64,000 nt of DNA from Auanema rhodensis (Eukaryota > Nematoda > Chromadorea > Rhabditida > Rhabditidae). The stretch is taken from NCBI GenBank assembly GCA_964057225.1, contig OZ059894.1, positions 17,886,476-17,950,475 of the forward strand. Direction: 5' to 3'. Numbering within the stretch: the first letter of the stretch is position 1; each line of letters opens with the position of its first letter. The translations under genes were made by a program, and so were the position numbers. This document shows, piece after piece, positions 25,588 through 37,700 of the stretch. The notes beneath the pieces were generated by a model. That model worked only from the letters and a program-made list of their open reading frames with translations, did no database searches and was not told the DNA's origin.

Positions 25588-28500
25588 CTCTAATACTTTT
25601 TCTTAAGAGGTATTGACATCTGAAATATAAAAACATGAGAGAAATGTGTGCAGAATTTAGAAATATTCAGAAAATTGGTGATATTTCAAGCAGTCATAAC
25701 ATCGATTGTAGACATATATATATATTAAATTTATAATAACAGAGTGAAGAAAAGTAAACCTATTTGCAATACTATGTTATAATTATGTATAAAACAGAGT
25801 AAAATGACAAAAGAATATAAAAAAGAAACAAGAAAATTGATTTTAAGTAAAATATTTTAATGAAAAAATGATTAATAAAAAATAAATTGTATATTTTATA
25901 TTTTTATAATATTTATATATAAAGTATTTATAAATATTTTCAACATAACTTCTTAAAGACAAATAATGAAATGTTGTATACGGCTTTTCCTTCCTTAATT
26001 AGTTGTCAAACTCAAATATAGCTAGAAATAGGTTTTGGTGGAATGTGTTGTACAAATTTCTTGAATAAATCAGAAAATTAGAAGTAAAATCGAAGGATAA
26101 TCACGGTTGAGATTGAAAATAAAGATAAAAGAAAAAATCGGAAAATTAGAGACAGGTGACTAGAACTCGGAGGGGGTCTTCTAGGTTATAAGCAGAAGAA
26201 CAGGAGCAAAGGGGCAAACATTGGTTCTACTTACAGCTGCCAACTGTCATACTAGACATAGGCCAAACAGATCTGACTGTGATTAGAAAACGGATAGGAT
26301 AAAAGGTGGTGGAAAATAAAATATTTTCACTAATATTCATAAATAGATCACACCCTACTAATGCAAACTTTTCGATAAAGTTTAGCAAGTAATACGAAAA
26401 GAAGAGATATTCTCTACCGATGAATAAAACAGATGGAATTTGTTATATTTTGTATATTTTTAGTCATTTTGTGTATAATATATAATTCAAAAATATTTAA
26501 AACTTAACTAAAGCAATATAGAAAACTTTTTTATTTTATTTTCAACGAAATACAATGACAAAATCCAATTTCTATCGGTATAAAATAGGATTTTGACTCG
26601 AAATTTCTATGTGTTCTTGAATATAACAGTTACTCAACTTTCTTTTACAACTTTTTCAAAAGTTGAACAAGATTTAAAATCAGATAAATTAACTAAAATT
26701 CGACACATTTTTTATAAAATGTTTCAAAGAAACAAAAACTATTGAAAGATACGATTCAATGATAAATGGTAGAAGGCTGTTGCTCAAAGGGTTAACTATC
26801 ATTACAACCGAATGAATAGACGGGATCTAATATTGTGTTCGAATAAGCAGATAGAAGAGATGGGTTAAGATAGTTTTAAGTAATAAAATATATTTAACGT
26901 GAAAATTCTATATTCTATAATTATACAATTTAAGTTTTAAAGAGTTTAAAAGGCTTCAATTTATTTATATGAAAGAGCATATCAATGAAAAGTTTACTGT
27001 TAGGCTGAGCTCCACATTAATTGTTATTTTTATTTGAAAAAATGTAAAAAAAGTACAATTAGTCATAAAACATTTAATATATTCAATATAATTTGAACTG
27101 CTTAACATTTCTTAAAAGGCATAAAATCATTTGTCAGAACATTTTTGTTTAAAGAGAGACATGGATCAGATTCCAACACCTGAGCGATATATGAATGGAA
27201 TTCAGGACTTTAGCGACACCTTACATGAAAATGTATGTGAAGAGAAATCAACATGTAAGCTATGCTTTCATTTATGGTTTTAATTCCAAAGATCCTTTGT
27301 TTACTCTTTTTTCAAATTTTCGAAAAAGAGACATTTGATTGATAGCCAGCTTGAGTTTGAAGAAAGTGGAGTTCTTAAGTATGAACATGAAAGTTGGAAA
27401 TGAGAAAAAGTGTTAGGAGAAAGAGAAATAGAGAGATTGAAAGAATAAGAGAATAGAATTGAAGGGTAAATGTGGAATGATTAAAGGGGAAGCCAACCGT
27501 TCATTGCCCTGCGCTGCCGAATTCAGGAATGAACGACTAAGCTGAAGCGTGAACTCAACATTTTAACCTGAGAATCGGTACAGTTCATCCATTTTTTGTT
27601 TTTTTTAGAATATCATTTTGACAAATTAAAGTCTGAAGCAGTTTATGGTGAGAAACAAAGAGGTTTACTATACTACTGCAAGAATCAGAATATGTTTTGG
27701 AAATGGGAAACGAATCCAAGAAATAGAACAACACAAATAAAAAAAAAGTCTTCAGAATTAAGAAATTTCAAAATACTGCATAATATTCAATTATTACTGG
27801 TAGGCCTAGCAGCTTGTTCATCAGATTACAAATGAACTATGAGTATACTGCTATGACCGACTCCGCCTCTTGCTCTAGCATTTAGTTTGTACTGGAACAG
27901 GAGGTCCGAGCCTAAAAACTGATGCTAAAATCTAAAATTTCTCATTCTGTCATTCACTATTTTTCTATTTGAAGAAAATGGCTTTCATTCATTTTATTCG
28001 ACAGGAGAAATGAAGCAACAAGATAATTGAGAACAACACGAATCTCGAATTCCTTCCCACCCACTAATATTCTTGAATTAGTTAAAAAATAGGAAGATAT
28101 AAAGAAATTTTATAACTTTTATGAATTATATTCATTATTATTTTTAGAATAAAGTGATGATATCACTAATAAAATTATAAAACTTCTTAAGTCATTAGAA
28201 ACAACTTCCAATGTTGTTATTCTGAATATGCTGTTGAAGAGATACATATCTTCACGAACAATGTCCTCTATTGGGATCGCGTGTTTCCCGAATCAAATTG
28301 AAACAAAGAATCCATGAATACAATCTCGAAGCTCAACAATTTGACAAAAGCCTACAATTAAAATTCCGGATGTTCTTGAGCTATGGCCTTATCGAAATAG
28401 ATAGTTGTAGGAATATGAGTTAGTACGTAAAATTGAACATAGATATATAATATGAAATATAGTATAAACATAGGTGATTAAGATATTTAAATTTTCTAAA

Positions 28501-30175
28501 TATAGGGTTTTGAGGAATGCGAATGCCATCCATTCCAGAATACCCTCGAAAACGCTATAACATGAAGAAAAGGATTTAGACATCTTCTCATAGTTCTCTA
28601 ATACTTTAGAGAGTTTCGAGTTGAAGAAGAGTTCATACTTCGATGACGACCAACGCGAACGAATTGAAACCAACATTACTCAAATACTATATACTTCAAG
28701 AAAAAGAGATACAAAGAGAGATTTTTCAAAAATAAACATTGAACTGATGGATAGTAGATTTGAATTCAGAATTCTCCTACTACTCTCCTCGCTTCTCCCT
28801 TCCATCTTAAGTTCTTTAGCTTGATTCCATTGCTGTGAGTCAAATAGGCGTAATGAACCACTGCGAGTCTAGTAGAGCATGTCCAGATTTCTACAAACTT
28901 GAGGATTAGTTGACTATATTACAACGCAGATTATGAAATGAAATAAATTGATACGAGTTTGATGAAATTGTTTATGTTCAATTTTTCAATATTTCCTCAA
29001 TGTTACAGGAATTTCAATTTTTCATGAATGTTTCAGGAATAGCTACCCAACAGCTTTAACAACTACTCTCATCAGATTTGAGTGCAATATTCACTTTTAA
29101 ATCCTAGCATACGTCTTGTCATAGAAGACGCTATGACTATTAAGTCGTAGTAACTTGAGTGTGATATTCGACTGACCAGAAAAGAAAAGCTTCTACTTAA
29201 TTTTCTATATAAATGTATTTTCAATGCTATTTTGCATTTGCGACATCCATAAACTAAAGACGTGAAACCGAAAAAAAGGAAGTTATATGGATATCTGTCA
29301 TATACTCTTGTTTGACCTTGATTCTTCCTCTCAAATTTCAATCAGCATGCCAATTGGGGTCTCATAACCAACACGAAGCTTCAAACCTAAAATTTCGACT
29401 TTAATTTCTGAATTCCACAATAGAGAATATTATATTTTATTAAACTGCAGTAAAAATATCATTTTGAAGGAAAATACTTTAAACTCCTCAGTAAGCAATA
29501 AGAAACAAAGAATTTATAGGTTAGTTAGTGGAGATGCATATATGCATGTTTCAATTAACTTTTCACGATTTCCTTTTATGGTGCGTGGCAAATGTTTACG
29601 AAAAGCATATGAACTCATAAGAGTCATGCCCTCAATAGCTAAACGAGCCCCATTTGGTCAAAATTTCATTTAGTTAGCTAGCTAAGCATCTTGTCTCTTG
29701 ATGCTATAAGCGGTTTATGGACTGGGCAGACTTTGCATTGTCTTCTAGATGCTATAGGTTGAGTTGTTTCATATAGTTACAAATGGCAATACTTTTAAAC
29801 AATAAGCATATTAATTTTTATTCTTCAGAATAAGAAGAATTTTGTAATATAAAGTATTATATGAATTCACATAGTAGTCCGCTTCCACTAATGTACAACA
29901 TTTCAACAACCTTCCTGTCGAGTTGCAAACATTATTGTGCTTCCAAGCGGATAATGCTGGTAAATGAGCATAAAAAGCAGAACATGGTTTGAATAAATGC
30001 GCACAACTTGAAACTTAATGTTTTTAATTCATAAAAAACGAGTATGTTATACATAGAAATAATAGATACAATATACAAAAGAATATGTAGATTATGAGGT
30101 ACATGGAGATCGTAGTATAAATATAGTTGATATGAATTTACAGCCGTGTGTGAGTATCTCAATAGTTGAAATAAG
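25588..30175. other. AT-rich non-coding stretch
   Basis: About 4.6 kb with no supported gene. The right end is the 3' flank of the coiled-coil gene. A plus-strand frame beginning MDQIPTPERYMNG at about 27161 has a possible GTATGT donor and is followed by another short frame at 27596-27835, but the two do not form a recognisable protein. A less AT-rich patch occurs at about 27485-27590 without identifiable content. Confidence 0.45.
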
Positions 30176-32112
30176 TTATTTAGGTTGTTTCTTACGAGGC
30201 GAAGGAGTAGTAGCCAGAGGATTCTGAAGATTACAGAATTAGATTCAGTTCGAATCAATTGGAATTCTTTTAAGAAACTTACACCAAAAGCGACGCGTTT
30301 TCCGGAAGAATTATCACTAAATGCCCGATGCCGTCTATCGTTTTTGCCAAACATCGAATACATAGTATCTGAGCATTCTTAAAAAAAACAAAACATAGTA
30401 AATTCAAAAACGGAAAATTAACTAACCTGACGCTGAATCACTCACATTATCGGTTATAGCACTCATAACTTTTCTCAAGCACTTAGCTTTAGCATAACGT
30501 TCAGTCTGTAGGGCATTAGCTCGTAATTCGCTTATCTGAAAGATAAACACATGAGCAAAATATTGTATTTTGAAATAACCTTTTCATTCAAAGACTCATT
30601 CATACGTGTAAGCTCTTCTATTCTTCTTAACTTCATATTGTTTTCGTTCTCAAGATGTTCATATTTTTGAGTCAGCTCCTTAGTTTGAAATTGATGTTTC
30701 TCTTCCAAAGTTTTAACAGTCATCTGGATATGATCGTTCTGAAACATTTATAATTAAGAAATTATGTCAAATAACCTAATAGTTCATGAACTTTAATGAT
30801 TATCATCATAAAAACATAAAAAAGAAAATTAAACTAAACCAATAAAAATTATGTATAAACAGGTAATGTTAGAACGTACAGCTTTTTTCTCCGTTGTGTT
30901 ATAAATTTCGTTGACTCTATTCTCAAAACGATTCGTCATAGTCGTAATGCACTCAAGTTTTTTACGTAACTCTGTATCCATTTGAACGACCTTCAATAAA
31001 AGAATATATGATGTTGTTATAAACTTCAAACAGACTTCTTCCGTACGTTGATCATACTTCTTGGTTATTTCTTGAACCTTTTCTTTTAGTGTCATATTTT
31101 CGTCGTTCAAGCCTAAATAATTGACAATATGTAGATACATTGAATTAAATGTAAATACTTTTCAACTTTTTGATTTTTTCTTCCAATTCAAGAGCTGTGT
31201 GATCCATTTTGCATTGGCGGATACGCTCTTCTTTACTAAGTTCCTCGAACTTCTCCTGAAGTTCTTGAATTCTGTTTTCTAGCGCCTTTACTTTGTTATT
31301 GTTGACATTGTTTTGAATAACCAGCAAGTCATGCTTCTAAAAAAGAACAAAATAAGCGGAATATTGAAATTTGACTAGCCTTTTTCCAATCAAGGGCCTC
31401 ATTTTCTTTCTTTTCACTCAACTCCACAGATTGATAAACCATTTCCTTGAGCTACATAACAAAATATAACTGCACACATGAAGTTCCTCACCGTGTCAAT
31501 ACATTCTGCCTGTTTCCGAGTGGCTATATCTTTTGAAAACAGAATGGCAGCGTTCAAATCAGCATTATCTTTAGCTAAGATTTCGTTTGTTTTCGCTACT
31601 CTTGTAGCAGAAACAATATCACCTAGTAAAACATTGAAAAATGCTTCAGATCCTTGGTTTTGAAGCAAACTCTGGAAAACCTATTTGAAAAGAAGTTTTC
31701 ACTCAAATTTTACTTTGTAAGTGTTCATTTTTCTTTCAACATCAACAGTCAATCCATTTTTTGCTAGAGCATTATCACCTACTTGACTCATGTTATCCAA
31801 TTTACTTAATATTTCAATAGAAGCTTTAAAAGCTTCATCAACCATATTTCTAAAACAAAGGCTTAATTCAAGAGAGAAGAATAAAACCAACTTAATCTTT
31901 ATAGATTTTGATTCGTCACCAAAGGAACTTTCTGGGGACGCAGGTTGATAAGCGGCACTCACTGATCTGAAGTTTATTCGATAACATAGGATTGTAAGAC
32001 ATGAAAACCGTTCAATGTCATCCTGAAGTCTGCGACGGGCACGGCCGGTAGAAAATCTACCACCTCTAGGATCGTCGAATTCCACCAAAAAATCATCAGC
32101 ACCTTTACTCAT
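30176..32112 (-). CDS. Coiled-coil protein with RVxF-type motif, family not recognised
   Basis: About eleven exons join in phase from ATG 32110-32112, one base behind a TTCTAG acceptor, to TAA at 30176-30178, giving roughly 470 residues. The N-terminus is acidic then basic (DDFLVEFDDPRGG, GRARRRLQDD). The middle, about residues 180-400, is heptad-rich with high E/K/L content (KALENRIQELQEKFEELS, LRRIEELTRMNESLNEK), predicting a long coiled coil. The tail holds GKRVAFG, matching the RVxF docking motif of protein phosphatase 1, and ends in a basic Pro-rich segment (TTPSPRKKQPK). One intron (31337-31379) appears to use a GC donor. It follows the CoREST gene on the same strand by about 285 bp, so co-transcription is possible. 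Centrosomal, kinetochore or scaffold roles would fit this architecture, but I cannot assign one. Confidence 0.7.
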
Positions 32113-32396
32113 TCTAGAAGCCCAGAATTTTGTATTCAGATATTTAAAAAAATGATAGAAAATAAGAATCGACAGACGTTCATAAATCTTTACAATTAAC
32201 ATAAGACAAATATTTATGTGTTCAAGCACTGGGATCAAAACGAGATCTGAAATGTTGATTATGATAAAGTAGGCCGTTTGGTGGACCTAAACAAAAATGA
32301 AACATTGAGAGAGCTATAAGCTCAAATATATGTGAAACTCCACTAAATCAAAAAAGCGAATTAATTTTAACTAATTACAGTTAGAAAACATTGAAT

Positions 32397-34746
32397 TCAA
32401 TCAATAGTTACAATAATTGCAGGTTCTTCATCAGAATTTTCTAGCTCATCGGATGCTCTATCTTCAGCGCTGTCTTCGCCTAGTACTGATGGTAATTGAA
32501 CGTCTTCTTCCTCCTCTTCCTGCTCTTCTTCTACCATTTCTATAACGGCTGCTTCACGTCTTCGTCTATCTTCTTCTTCTTTTTTTTTCTTCTGTGCTTC
32601 TCGAATTGCCGCTTCTTCGGCTTCAATTTCTATGATACTTTTAGGAGGAGGAATAGCCTTTTGCTGGGCAACAAGCTTAAATAGAACCGCTTACAAGGTA
32701 CTGAAACATTGTGGTTACCTCATCTAACTTTTCTTGATTTTCAATATAGAATGCTCTGATCATATCAGGAGATTTGTTTCCCACAATCTCCGCAACAGCG
32801 CTGAAGTTTAGTTCATAACGTACCAAAGCTGAATTAAAATTATGTTATTGCAACAAAGTAAACTAAAGTTACCTAAGAAAGCGAAAAATCGTTCTTTATC
32901 CGTCCAGGCAGGTACAACACGTGTTCTTTCTTTTTTTGGAACATATTCCTTTACGATTTGCCTATAAAATTTCGATTCATAACCAAGTAGTTCTATAAAC
33001 AAACTTGTATTTTGGAAGATCAGGAAGTTCACTTTTCATGTTTTCCAATAAATACTCAGTTCGATGGCAACGGATGATAATACGATTAATATACAAATGC
33101 AAATCACTGAAAAAAAAAGTATTACAGCTTTAATCGGAAAAAAAAGATACTGCATAGTTTTTCGAGTTTTTGACTGTTTAGTGAAAACAACTTCCACGTC
33201 AGAATCCATTGGAACCTGAAAAAAAGTTTAGTATCAAAAGCTTAAAACCAAAACTTGCGTTTTCATTATCACTATCACTTGTTGATTTATTACTACAACA
33301 CAGTTCTTCAAACTCTCCTACAAGATCATCATAGTCTGAACAAACAATATTATTTCGGTGAAAAAGATAGAAAACAAAGAGACCATCAGGGCAAGTATAT
33401 CCTTTGGTGATTACTTCCTCGCGTAAAGCAGCAATATAATCAGAAGGCCTCATAGCGTTATTTTTTCTAATAGGGAATGTATTAAATAATGACTCTTACT
33501 TAAAGTCATAAAACTTACTCATAATATATAAAGCATACATAGCATACTCGCTTATGCTCGCATTCTAATAAACTTGAAACAATATGACCACAATTTTCAC
33601 ACATTCCTTCTTGGAATTTTTCAACAAATTGCTTTAAACTAAATATAAAAACATTAACTGAGCTTAACAACGTCATGAGATACAACTAACTTATCTAAAG
33701 ATATACTATCATAAGTTCCTTTGCCCCAAGGTAGCATAGTGATATAACTAAAAACATAAATTGAAAACTTTGAAAAAAATACAACACTAACTCATCTTCA
33801 TCATCGTTTAAGAGAATACCCATTTTCTCTAATAAGCTATTTTGTTTGAAAGACTTTTTGGTGTGATAATAATGATCAACAAGACTAGCAACTGACCGGT
33901 GAGGTAACTGGAATGGTTATATTTTAGAAAAACAGTTCACCCTGCTACAAACCATTAACTGAATTTTTTTGAAGTTTTTTCCATGAATTGTGTAAGCTTG
34001 ACGGAAAAGCACAACATCGTCTAACGTCCAATGCTCGTTAATGAGAACTCTTGTATCAAGCTGTTTACGAGCTTCATCAAAATTATAATCACATTTCATC
34101 AAAATAAACAATGCTCTATCTAAGGTCATCCCCTTGGCTTGTGCATAAGTAACAAAACTATTATACTCGTCTGTTTCTAATGGTTTAGCAGGAGCTTTCC
34201 ATAAAACCTAAGAACATTTATTTTCGATGTTAAAAATTGATTAACCTACCCACTCATAATTATCTTCATTCACTTCTCGATCAGTCGGCCCAGGTGGTGA
34301 ATCCAATGCTGCCTGAACGAATAACAGAATTTGAATATCAAACATCAAAATTATACTTGAAAATTTTGCCCAACATTAATTTTTGATTTGCCCTTGGGAG
34401 AAGACAGCGCAGAAGCACAGCCTAAGAAAAAACAGTATACATGTTAAAATAATTCAGTTGAACGCCTACTTAGCTTACGTGGAGTTACACCATCTTCCTC
34501 TTCTTCTTCGTCGAACTGAACTCTTTTTTTGCCAGCTTCTTTAGAAGTTTTACTTTTCCCCTTCAAAAAATCATGTTTTCATCTAATCAATGTTAAATAA
34601 ATTAATAAAAAAAGATATCAAAACAAATTTCAAAAGACTTACAGGGTCAGTTTCTATGTCTTCAGCGGAGTTTTGATTGGAATTTGAAGATGATGAGCTG
34701 CCTTCGCCATTGTCTTGCTTATTTGAACGACTACTTCGAGTTGCCA
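32397..34746 (-). CDS. spr-1: CoREST/RCOR-family transcriptional co-repressor
   Basis: Many exons with introns of about 43-60 bp run from ATG 34744-34746 to TGA at 32397-32399. Order of parts: acidic, Ser-rich N-terminus; an ELM2-like segment (KINVGQNFQ ... WVLWKAPAKPLETDEYNSF) running into the first SANT domain (HWTLDDVVLFRQAY, GKNFKKIQLM, SVASLVDHYY); a Cys-rich linker (CENCG ... ECEH); a coiled stretch (LYINRIIIRCHRTEYLLENM); a second SANT domain (PAWTDKERFFAFLALVRYEL, EIVGNKSPDMIRAFY); and an acidic tail rich in Glu. This is the CoREST layout. In animals CoREST tethers the LSD1/KDM1A demethylase and HDAC1/2 to chromatin; the C. elegans member is SPR-1, partner of SPR-5. The symbol is given by family, not by checked orthology. 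The first SANT is the strongest match. The intron at 33216-33258 seems to start with GC. Confidence 0.85.
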
Positions 34747-37700
34747 TATAGACCCTTCAAAATAAAAGTTTAGGTGATTGCATACATTGTCGAAATATTT
34801 CATAAATTGAAATTGAAAACAGGTAACTTAAGAAGCTAATATTCAATTCACACGACAGGAACCGTTGTCTTAAATCCGCGCACACCCAGCGCGTATACAA
34901 CTATTGCTTGTAAACGCCATGCATGAGTGTTTTTCAGAAATGTCACAAAAACATATGTTGCATGCTATTAAAAAAGCAACTGAGGCATTTTTAAGACTTT
35001 CGACGAGCTTAAGCTGTGATAAATTTTTTTGTATACAAATTTTAAAATGTAATTTGTAATTATTAAAAAAATAATTGAAATACCCATATCATAGAAAAAA
35101 AAATTTTAAAAATACTTTTAAATTTAGAACAACCGGTTGATAGTGTCTCAGAAATAAAAATACACTCTGTTTCACGTTAACGTGAAATTAACATTTTTTT
35201 TAGAAGATAAGACGCAAAAAAGACAGATAAGAGGGAATGCATTACATATGTTAATGAACACTGAATTAAAAATTAATTGGCTATCAAAATAGTTCTACAA
35301 TCCAATTCTTTATACAACTAATTCAGAGGGGCATAATTTGAATACGCCGTATTTACGATCAATATTATGAGAGACAGTATGCCAATTCATCATTCTGATT
35401 TAAATGCCTAAGAATAACTTATTTATAGATATAATACTCTTATTAAACTATTAAAGCAATTTGGTACTATTAAACAAGACAAAAGAACAAGCTTCACCTC
35501 AGTCATAAATATTCATTTTTTACTATACATAGAGAGTACAAAGGTTTCAGTTCTCTTTCATCCCATAATTTTTACCAGTTCTCTTAACCATTTCTTCTCT
35601 TCTACTCCGTGATCAAATTCTCCCCTCTCTCTTTCTTTCTCTCTTTCTATCTCTGCTTGAATTCCTATCTCTCTCCTCACTTCCCTCACTTCTTTACAAC
35701 TAACTCCAGCCCAATTTTTATTCCAATTCGACGGCCTAAATATAAAATCCTCTTGATCTGACGTCTTTACCTGTATAGGGTATATATAATATCTTTTTTC
35801 TTTCTACATTCTAGTACTACCGATATATTTTTTTTGAATTAGTGGTGGCCAAACCTATGTTCACTGAGGTTGAACTTTCCTAGCATAACAATTTGTTTCT
35901 AAAACTAAAAACGAATTCCTCACAGTAAGGATGATATTGAGATTTCCATGGCTATTATATGTTTTATTGATTCTCTCTCTGATTATTTGTATTCATTAAC
36001 CTATAAAAGTAAATTTGTGTATTCAGCTTTAGGTAAATAGTTTATAATAATTTATAAGAGTTTAGGAAAAATTGAATGATTTGTCATGTCATAATCTTTA
36101 TTAGTATTCAATGGTTAACTAGTTACTCTATTTCACATTAACTGAAAATTTGAATGCAACCGCTCTGCAATGAAACTTGATTTGAAATGACAACATCCGA
36201 GTATACCAGCTTGACTTTGTATGTATGAGAAACGTTTATATTATATAATATTACAGTGTGTATGTTAAACATTTAAATAATCTTGAAAATGTTGAAAATG
36301 TGTTCAGTTTATAATGTTTCTCAAGATATTCATATATAGGCTTTTTGTCATAGAGCTCCTTAAGAGTATATCAAATTTCTGCAAGAATACACCATTTCTT
36401 CATGGAGTGGCCAATTACTATTAAGATTTATCTTTTTGTTTTCTTAACCAGGTAGATATTGTGGAATTATTATTGTCGTTGGAAATATTTAGCATTTAAG
36501 TTCTCCTTTCTTATCGACATGATGTGCATTAAAACCCTATTATTTATCAATTAAATATACATAGTATATTAATTGTATTTTGTGAATAAGTTTGCCAATT
36601 TCCTAGCGTGAACTTGCAATTCATGTTTAATTTGGTTTTTTATTTCGATTTTTTTATATTTCCAAATTAGTTAACCTCTTTAATTTATTCTGCATCTCTG
36701 ATTTTCCGATGATTAAAGTTTTTTCATATTTGAAATCAATATAAAAAAACAGTTTTTATATTTTTTCTTCTTCTGATGATTAAAATTCAATAAAATATTT
36801 TAGCTAATTTCTGGATATATTTGATTCAAATTTGTATTTTTTGTCCTAATGTTTTTAGGTGACCACAGTTTTTGTTGTTCCTACGATTAACGAGCACAAA
36901 ACCATACGCTTATCACTTATCCTTTTAAAAATGAGGGTTTTTCTAAAAATAAAAGTTTTAAGCAGTCTGGCTTGTTTTCCAAACGTCTTGCGTTTCTTTG
37001 TTATAAATTGCTGAGCAACAGATGAAACTCTATTTACACACCTTTTTACAGTTTTTTTGGAACACTAACATGTCGTAGTAGCGTGTACTCAGAGCCCGTG
37101 CGAATTACAGAGGTCTACTATCATTTTCCAAAAAAGAAATTGTTTCTTTCATAGTATTTTCTCCTTTCGTGCAATAACTCGACTTGTATCTATCCTCCTG
37201 TATGTACATACGTGAAGCAAGAAGTGCGTCTAGAATTGACAGTCAAATTCTTTTTCAAAATGATTAAAAATAAAATAAGGTTTTCTATTTTTTAAAAGAA
37301 GTATGTACATATGATTTGAATACTTTTAACTTTTCTTTTGTTTTTTTTATATACTTGTTGACAATATATGACATTTTCGCTCATAATCGTTCCGATGATG
37401 TCACATGCTGTGAAAAATTAATTTCCCTTTATTCTGTAGTCATTTGAGGATCTTTAAACTAACCTTGACATGGTTATGATACTATTTAGACAAATAAAAA
37501 ATGTCTGAATGCCATAACCGTTCTTGCTTTAATCATAAAACTAAGACTATTGTGTTGCAGGTTCAATAGAAAAATGCAAAATGCATTGTTTTCTTTTAGT
37601 CATTTGTCTATCCACATGACTACACTGTCATTTGATCTTCATTCCCTTGGAATATATGAATATCCTGCTGTTCAACTGTCCTTAACCCATCCGTAAAATA

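Noticed and set aside
26770-26860. Segment with GTTCGAAT resembling a tRNA B box
   Set aside because: No matching A box, acceptor-stem pairing or cloverleaf could be formed by eye.
27161-27835. Plus-strand frames starting MDQIPTPERYMNG and a later 79-codon frame
   Set aside because: A possible donor exists, but the joined product resembles nothing and has no signal for a start such as an adjacent acceptor.
32113-32238. In-frame 5' extension of the coiled-coil protein
   Set aside because: The extension opens with TTG, not ATG, is hydrophobic and unlike the rest, and a TTCTAG acceptor lies one base before the downstream ATG.
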